DNA of 64,000 nucleotides, taken from Paramacrobiotus metropolitanus (taxonomy: Eukaryota; Tardigrada; Eutardigrada; Parachela; Macrobiotidae). Every line of letters begins with the position of its first letter. Within the stretch, counting starts at the first letter, position 1. The translations under genes were made by a program, and so were the position numbers. The stretch lies in contig NW_026570315.1 of NCBI RefSeq assembly GCF_019649055.1, positions 186,001 through 250,000 of the forward strand. The letters run 5' to 3'. The notes under the pieces were generated by a model. That model worked only from the letters and a program-made list of their open reading frames with translations. It was not told where the DNA came from and made no database searches. Below are positions 61,518-64,000 of the stretch, piece after piece.

Positions 61518-62433
61518 GCATACTTAACCATCCGCCACGCCGCGGTATTTTCTGCTTTTTCTTTGGTGGACCTTCAGATTTTGTAACTTTACGCCTTAAT
61601 GAGCCCCCATATCGTTTTTCCACACCGTTCGTCGTGTTCCGAATCACTGGCGGTTCCTTGTAGGTAAGAGCTTTAAGAACAGGTGTTGCCGGTAAAGCTT
61701 GGGAAATTGTCGGGGCCGGTAAGGCTTCTATGGTTGATTTTGCGGGTAAAGCTTTTATTCTTGCCTGTGCGGGTATGGCCTGGGGCGTTGAAGGGGCCGG
61801 TAAAGCCTCCAACTGCGCACGAACTTTCTTACCAACTGGAATTTCGACAGTTTCTACCTCTGCGGTGGATTCTGGATAATATTGTGCTCCATCATCCGGA
61901 AACTCTACAATGGGTGGGGGTTGGGGCACGCGGTACGACCGGATGTTTTTTCTCGGGTATCTTAGCAATTGGCTTGGGCCGAGGGCTCTTGTAGACATGT
62001 TTGACCAGAGTTTTACCAGGTACGTGTACGTACTGCACAACTGGATCGCGGTCGATGTATTGTACGACCGGATCGCGCTCTATATACTGTATGACAGAAT
62101 CTCGTTCAAGATATTGGATAGTGGGTTCACTCTGTATGTACACTGGTTTACCTTGCACATACTGTACAATTGGCGGCTCACTGGCTTGCGTTGTTTCGTC
62201 AGTCATCACGGGTGTGGCCTGTGTACTGTAACTCCGTAGTGCAGCGCTTGAAGTGGCTGTGACGTAATGATCTGATTTTATAGGTGTTGGTTCAGGTCTG
62301 GGCAGATACGCAGCTCGAGCCAGTAAACCTTGAGTCATAGAACTGCGCATTTCTTCAGCCTTTTCCCACGAAGTGGCTTTGGACTTACAACTTGGCGCAA
62401 ACCACCTCCGGAACAAGAACGTAAGTTTTCATT
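61498..62433 (-). pseudogene. Repeat-rich Polinton protein of unknown function, frameshifted
   Basis: An ATG at 62,433-62,431 overlaps the stop of the pX-like gene; one base later the frame needs a shift to enter the well-formed ORF that begins LFRRWFAPSCKSKATSW. That ORF has a repeat of the type YIERDPVVQYIDRDPVVQYV (about 62,120-62,030), then shifts again near 61,930 into a frame with PIVEFPDDGAQYYPESTAEV, a second repeat (ALPA..TIxALPAPTI.. ALPA, 61,800-61,690) and a basic tail with KKKQKIPRR. It lies between pX and integrase. The function is not known to me; the composition suggests a disordered virion component. Confidence 0.5.
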
Positions 62434-62702
62434 TTGATAGGAAGGATGCAACTAAAGTACCGAGAATCGGTAGTATTGCCGCTAAAAAACCGCCCCGTTG
62501 TTGTAGAATTTTTCGCTTTTTATCTGTGGTAGCTTTGGTCTGCTAAACGTTTAATTGTCGGTGCCAGTCGGCGTGCTTTGGCTAAATCAACTTTGCTCAA
62601 AGCAGTCGGCTGCTTCAATAAGTTTAGACAAGCTTCTTCGATGGCAGAAATCTGTTTCTTAGAAGCAACCTGAAAGAAGTATCGGCGTTGTCGCGGATTC
62701 AT
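62432..62702 (-). pseudogene. pX-like small conserved Polinton protein, frameshifted
   Basis: The first frame (ATG 62,702 to 62,520) encodes a helical peptide with ACLNLLKQPTALSKVDLAKA and RLAPTIKRLAD; in the neighbouring frame the sequence goes on with KKRKILQQRGGFLAAILPIL and a hydrophobic end, to TGA at 62,432. Together these are the two halves of the short conserved protein found next to the ATPase in many Polintons (helical N-part, K-R-x-L-x-Q-x-G-G-F-L hydrophobic C-part). A single one-base shift near 62,530 separates them. Confidence 0.65.
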
Positions 62703-62745
62703 AATTTCTAAAGCGAGTACTATATACTCAGTACGCCCTCGGGAT

Positions 62746-63381
62746 TCATTTTTCCGTATAGATTTTTTGGTAGTCGAATATATTCGACTGCAGTCTAAGG
62801 TTATCGGGGGTATGTGGCCGTAAATTAATTAATAAATACCCAAACGGCTCCTTTATAGCCTTTTTATGGGCTTCACACAAGTGTGGCATACCTAGTTGTC
62901 GGGCGAGTACTCTTATCTGCTGCACATCACGCACAGACTTGAACAAAATTAAGTATTGGGAATTAAGTGATATGTCGCTCATGCTCTTACCCTGTTTATA
63001 TAAATTTTGGGAAATAAATATGACAGATACATTTTTGTGATGCACATCTCTCGTAAAAAGTGTTGAACATTTGGCGGTTTTTGATATCACTTCCATAGGA
63101 TCATCAAGAATCAGTAGTGTTGGTACATTTCTGTCAAAAAAGTTTTCATCGTCTAAAATTTTATCCAAACCAGGCAATAACTCTATGGATTTAGTAAAAT
63201 TATTAAATGCCTCTTGCCATGTACCGTAGGCGTACACTTTGCGTATGGGTGCGGGTGTAAAATTATCAGGAATAGTCTGTAAAAGGCGGATGGTGAATGT
63301 CGATTTACCAGACATGGTTGGTCCAGAAATATATAACGAACACGGAGTTTTAAAACGACAATAAACAGTAACTTTTTTCAT
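62746..63381 (-). CDS. Genome-packaging ATPase (FtsK/HerA superfamily)
   Basis: Start at the first ATG (63,381); upstream codons of the frame lack an ATG. Walker A is GPTMSGKSTF (residues about 20-29), Walker B is TLLILDDPM (about 88-96), followed by a sensor-like SVIFISQNLY block. Length (about 211 residues) and order are normal for the A32-like packaging ATPases of Polintons. The gene is intact. It drives DNA into preformed capsids. Confidence 0.85.
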   Translation of the reverse strand: MKKVTVYCRFKTPCSLYISGPTMSGKSTFTIRLLQTIPDNFTPAPIRKVYAYGTWQEAFNNFTKSIELLPGLDKILDDENFFDRNVPTLLILDDPMEVISKTAKCSTLFTRDVHHKNVSVIFISQNLYKQGKSMSDISLNSQYLILFKSVRDVQQIRVLARQLGMPHLCEAHKKAIKEPFGYLLINLRPHTPDNLRLQSNIFDYQKIYTEK

Positions 63382-63505
63382 TCCTAAAGATTTCAAGTTA
63401 TTTTAGCTTACAGTGTGGTTTATCTACGGCTAAAGTGTTTTCGAATAGTACAAAAGATGAGTATCAGTTTTTACAACATGGCACTCAGTTTCAACACTTT
63501 TTACT

Positions 63506-64000
63506 TCACAAAATCAGTAATGATTTTATCAAATCAAAAACTTCTTGGATTTGCTCCAAAGAAGTACAGCCTAGTCGTACACAACTGCCGGTATAAAATA
63601 TGTGTACAGTAGCACCGCACGCTCGTAGCTTTAGTGCGGGAAATATTTTCGGTTCGTACAATTTATGTACAGGCAAGTATTTTGCTTGGTTGTAAAGATG
63701 CTCAAGGTCGAGGGTCCTCTCGGACTTGTACGTACAGACGGTATTTCCAACATACTGATCCTTAATAGTAAATTCAAAGCCTCGCGAAAACAATATAGCT
63801 TGATAAAATTTTAGCAGTGATTTTTTGCGCTATGAAAACTTTTAGCCCCATTTAAAATAGCTTTACCATTGGGAAAGACTGGACAGAATGTCTTAGCCTG
63901 TAAACGAAGAGTAACGGCATTGAATCCTTTTACACGAGCGGCTTCCTGGGGAAACGCCGCATAGAGGGAATCCAAATCAACAGGCTTGGTGAACTGTACC
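63506..64000 (-). pseudogene. TATA-binding-protein-like (TBP fold) protein, frameshifted, partial
   Basis: From the window edge the minus strand encodes FNAVTLRLQAKTFCPVFPNG then KAILNGAKS, the pattern of the first TBP repeat, ending at a stop near 63,800. In a neighbouring frame from 63,793 a second repeat follows: YVGNTVCTYKSERTLDLEHL, then YEPKIFPALKLRACGATVHI and FYTGSCVRLGCTSLEQIQEV. The recurring F-P/F-N-A-(V/L)-x-L-R, G-K/S-x-x-x-x-G-x-x-S pattern is the saddle-shaped TBP duplication. A one-base shift near 63,800 separates the two repeats. The protein would act in transcription initiation of element genes; this is inferred from the fold. The N-terminus is beyond the window. Confidence 0.65.

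Larger units (their letters stand above)
51311..64000 (-). mobile_element. Polinton/Maverick (adintovirus-like) element, incomplete at both ends
   Basis: All genes are on the minus strand, tightly packed, and comprise the diagnostic set: family-B DNA polymerase, retroviral-type integrase with chromodomain, FtsK/HerA-type packaging ATPase, adenain-like protease, double-jelly-roll major capsid protein and penton-like minor capsid protein, plus pX-like and core peptides, an IAP and a TBP-like protein. The right end runs out of the window; the left end is lost inside tandem repeats, and no terminal inverted repeat was identified. Most genes carry at least one stop or frameshift, so this is an endogenous, decaying copy. 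Confidence 0.9.

Overview
The window looks like chromosomal DNA of an invertebrate animal, lineage undetermined. The evidence is a spliced host gene with good GT-AG introns, metazoan-type mobile elements (a Mutator-like transposase with an intron, REL-endonuclease non-LTR retrotransposons, a Ty3/gypsy-type LTR element, a Polinton/Maverick), and a secreted Cys-rich protein. Most of the window is mobile DNA.

Layout. 1-8,000: AT-rich host DNA with the last three exons of an unrecognised minus-strand gene (1,389-878), a decayed two-exon Mutator-like transposase (1,972-3,036), a foldback element (5,271-5,672), a diverged tandem repeat (6,597-7,095) and a second foldback (8,003-8,165). 8,396-13,614: two non-LTR retrotransposon copies in opposite orientation; the plus copy carries an inverted internal block and a small insertion inside its RT domain. 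13,766-41,547: one giant LTR retrotransposon, 27.8 kb, coding on the minus strand, bounded by 415-bp TG...CA LTRs about 99% identical and flanked by a 4-bp AAAG duplication. In sense order it holds a coiled-coil ORF, Gag with a CCHC knuckle, aspartic protease, RT, RNase H, integrase and then about six further ORFs of unknown role where an envelope would normally be. 41,552-51,180: host DNA with a secreted protein gene, a second decayed MULE-type transposase, and LTR fragments of another retroelement with a Met-tRNA-like primer site. 51,311-64,000: a Polinton/Maverick (adintovirus-like) element on the minus strand, running off the right edge: TBP-like protein, packaging ATPase, pX-like protein, a repeat-rich protein, chromodomain integrase, penton-like minor capsid protein, core peptide, major capsid protein, adenain-type protease, a membrane peptide, a BIR-BIR-RING IAP and a family-B DNA polymerase whose 5' part is split into small exons.

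How the parts fit. The Polinton gene set is that of a self-replicating, virion-forming element (replication, integration, capsid, maturation, packaging, apoptosis control), but most genes carry a stop or frameshift; MCP, ATPase and core peptide stay open. The LTR element has the full gag-pro-pol chain but with frameshifts and stops in spite of young LTRs.

The most unusual signal is a family of about 35 or more short hairpins scattered through the whole giant LTR element, in coding and non-coding DNA. The stem sequence differs from copy to copy while both arms stay complementary, and the loop stays close to TATTG (CAATA in the sense strand). I saw none in the LTRs or in the flanking DNA that I read.
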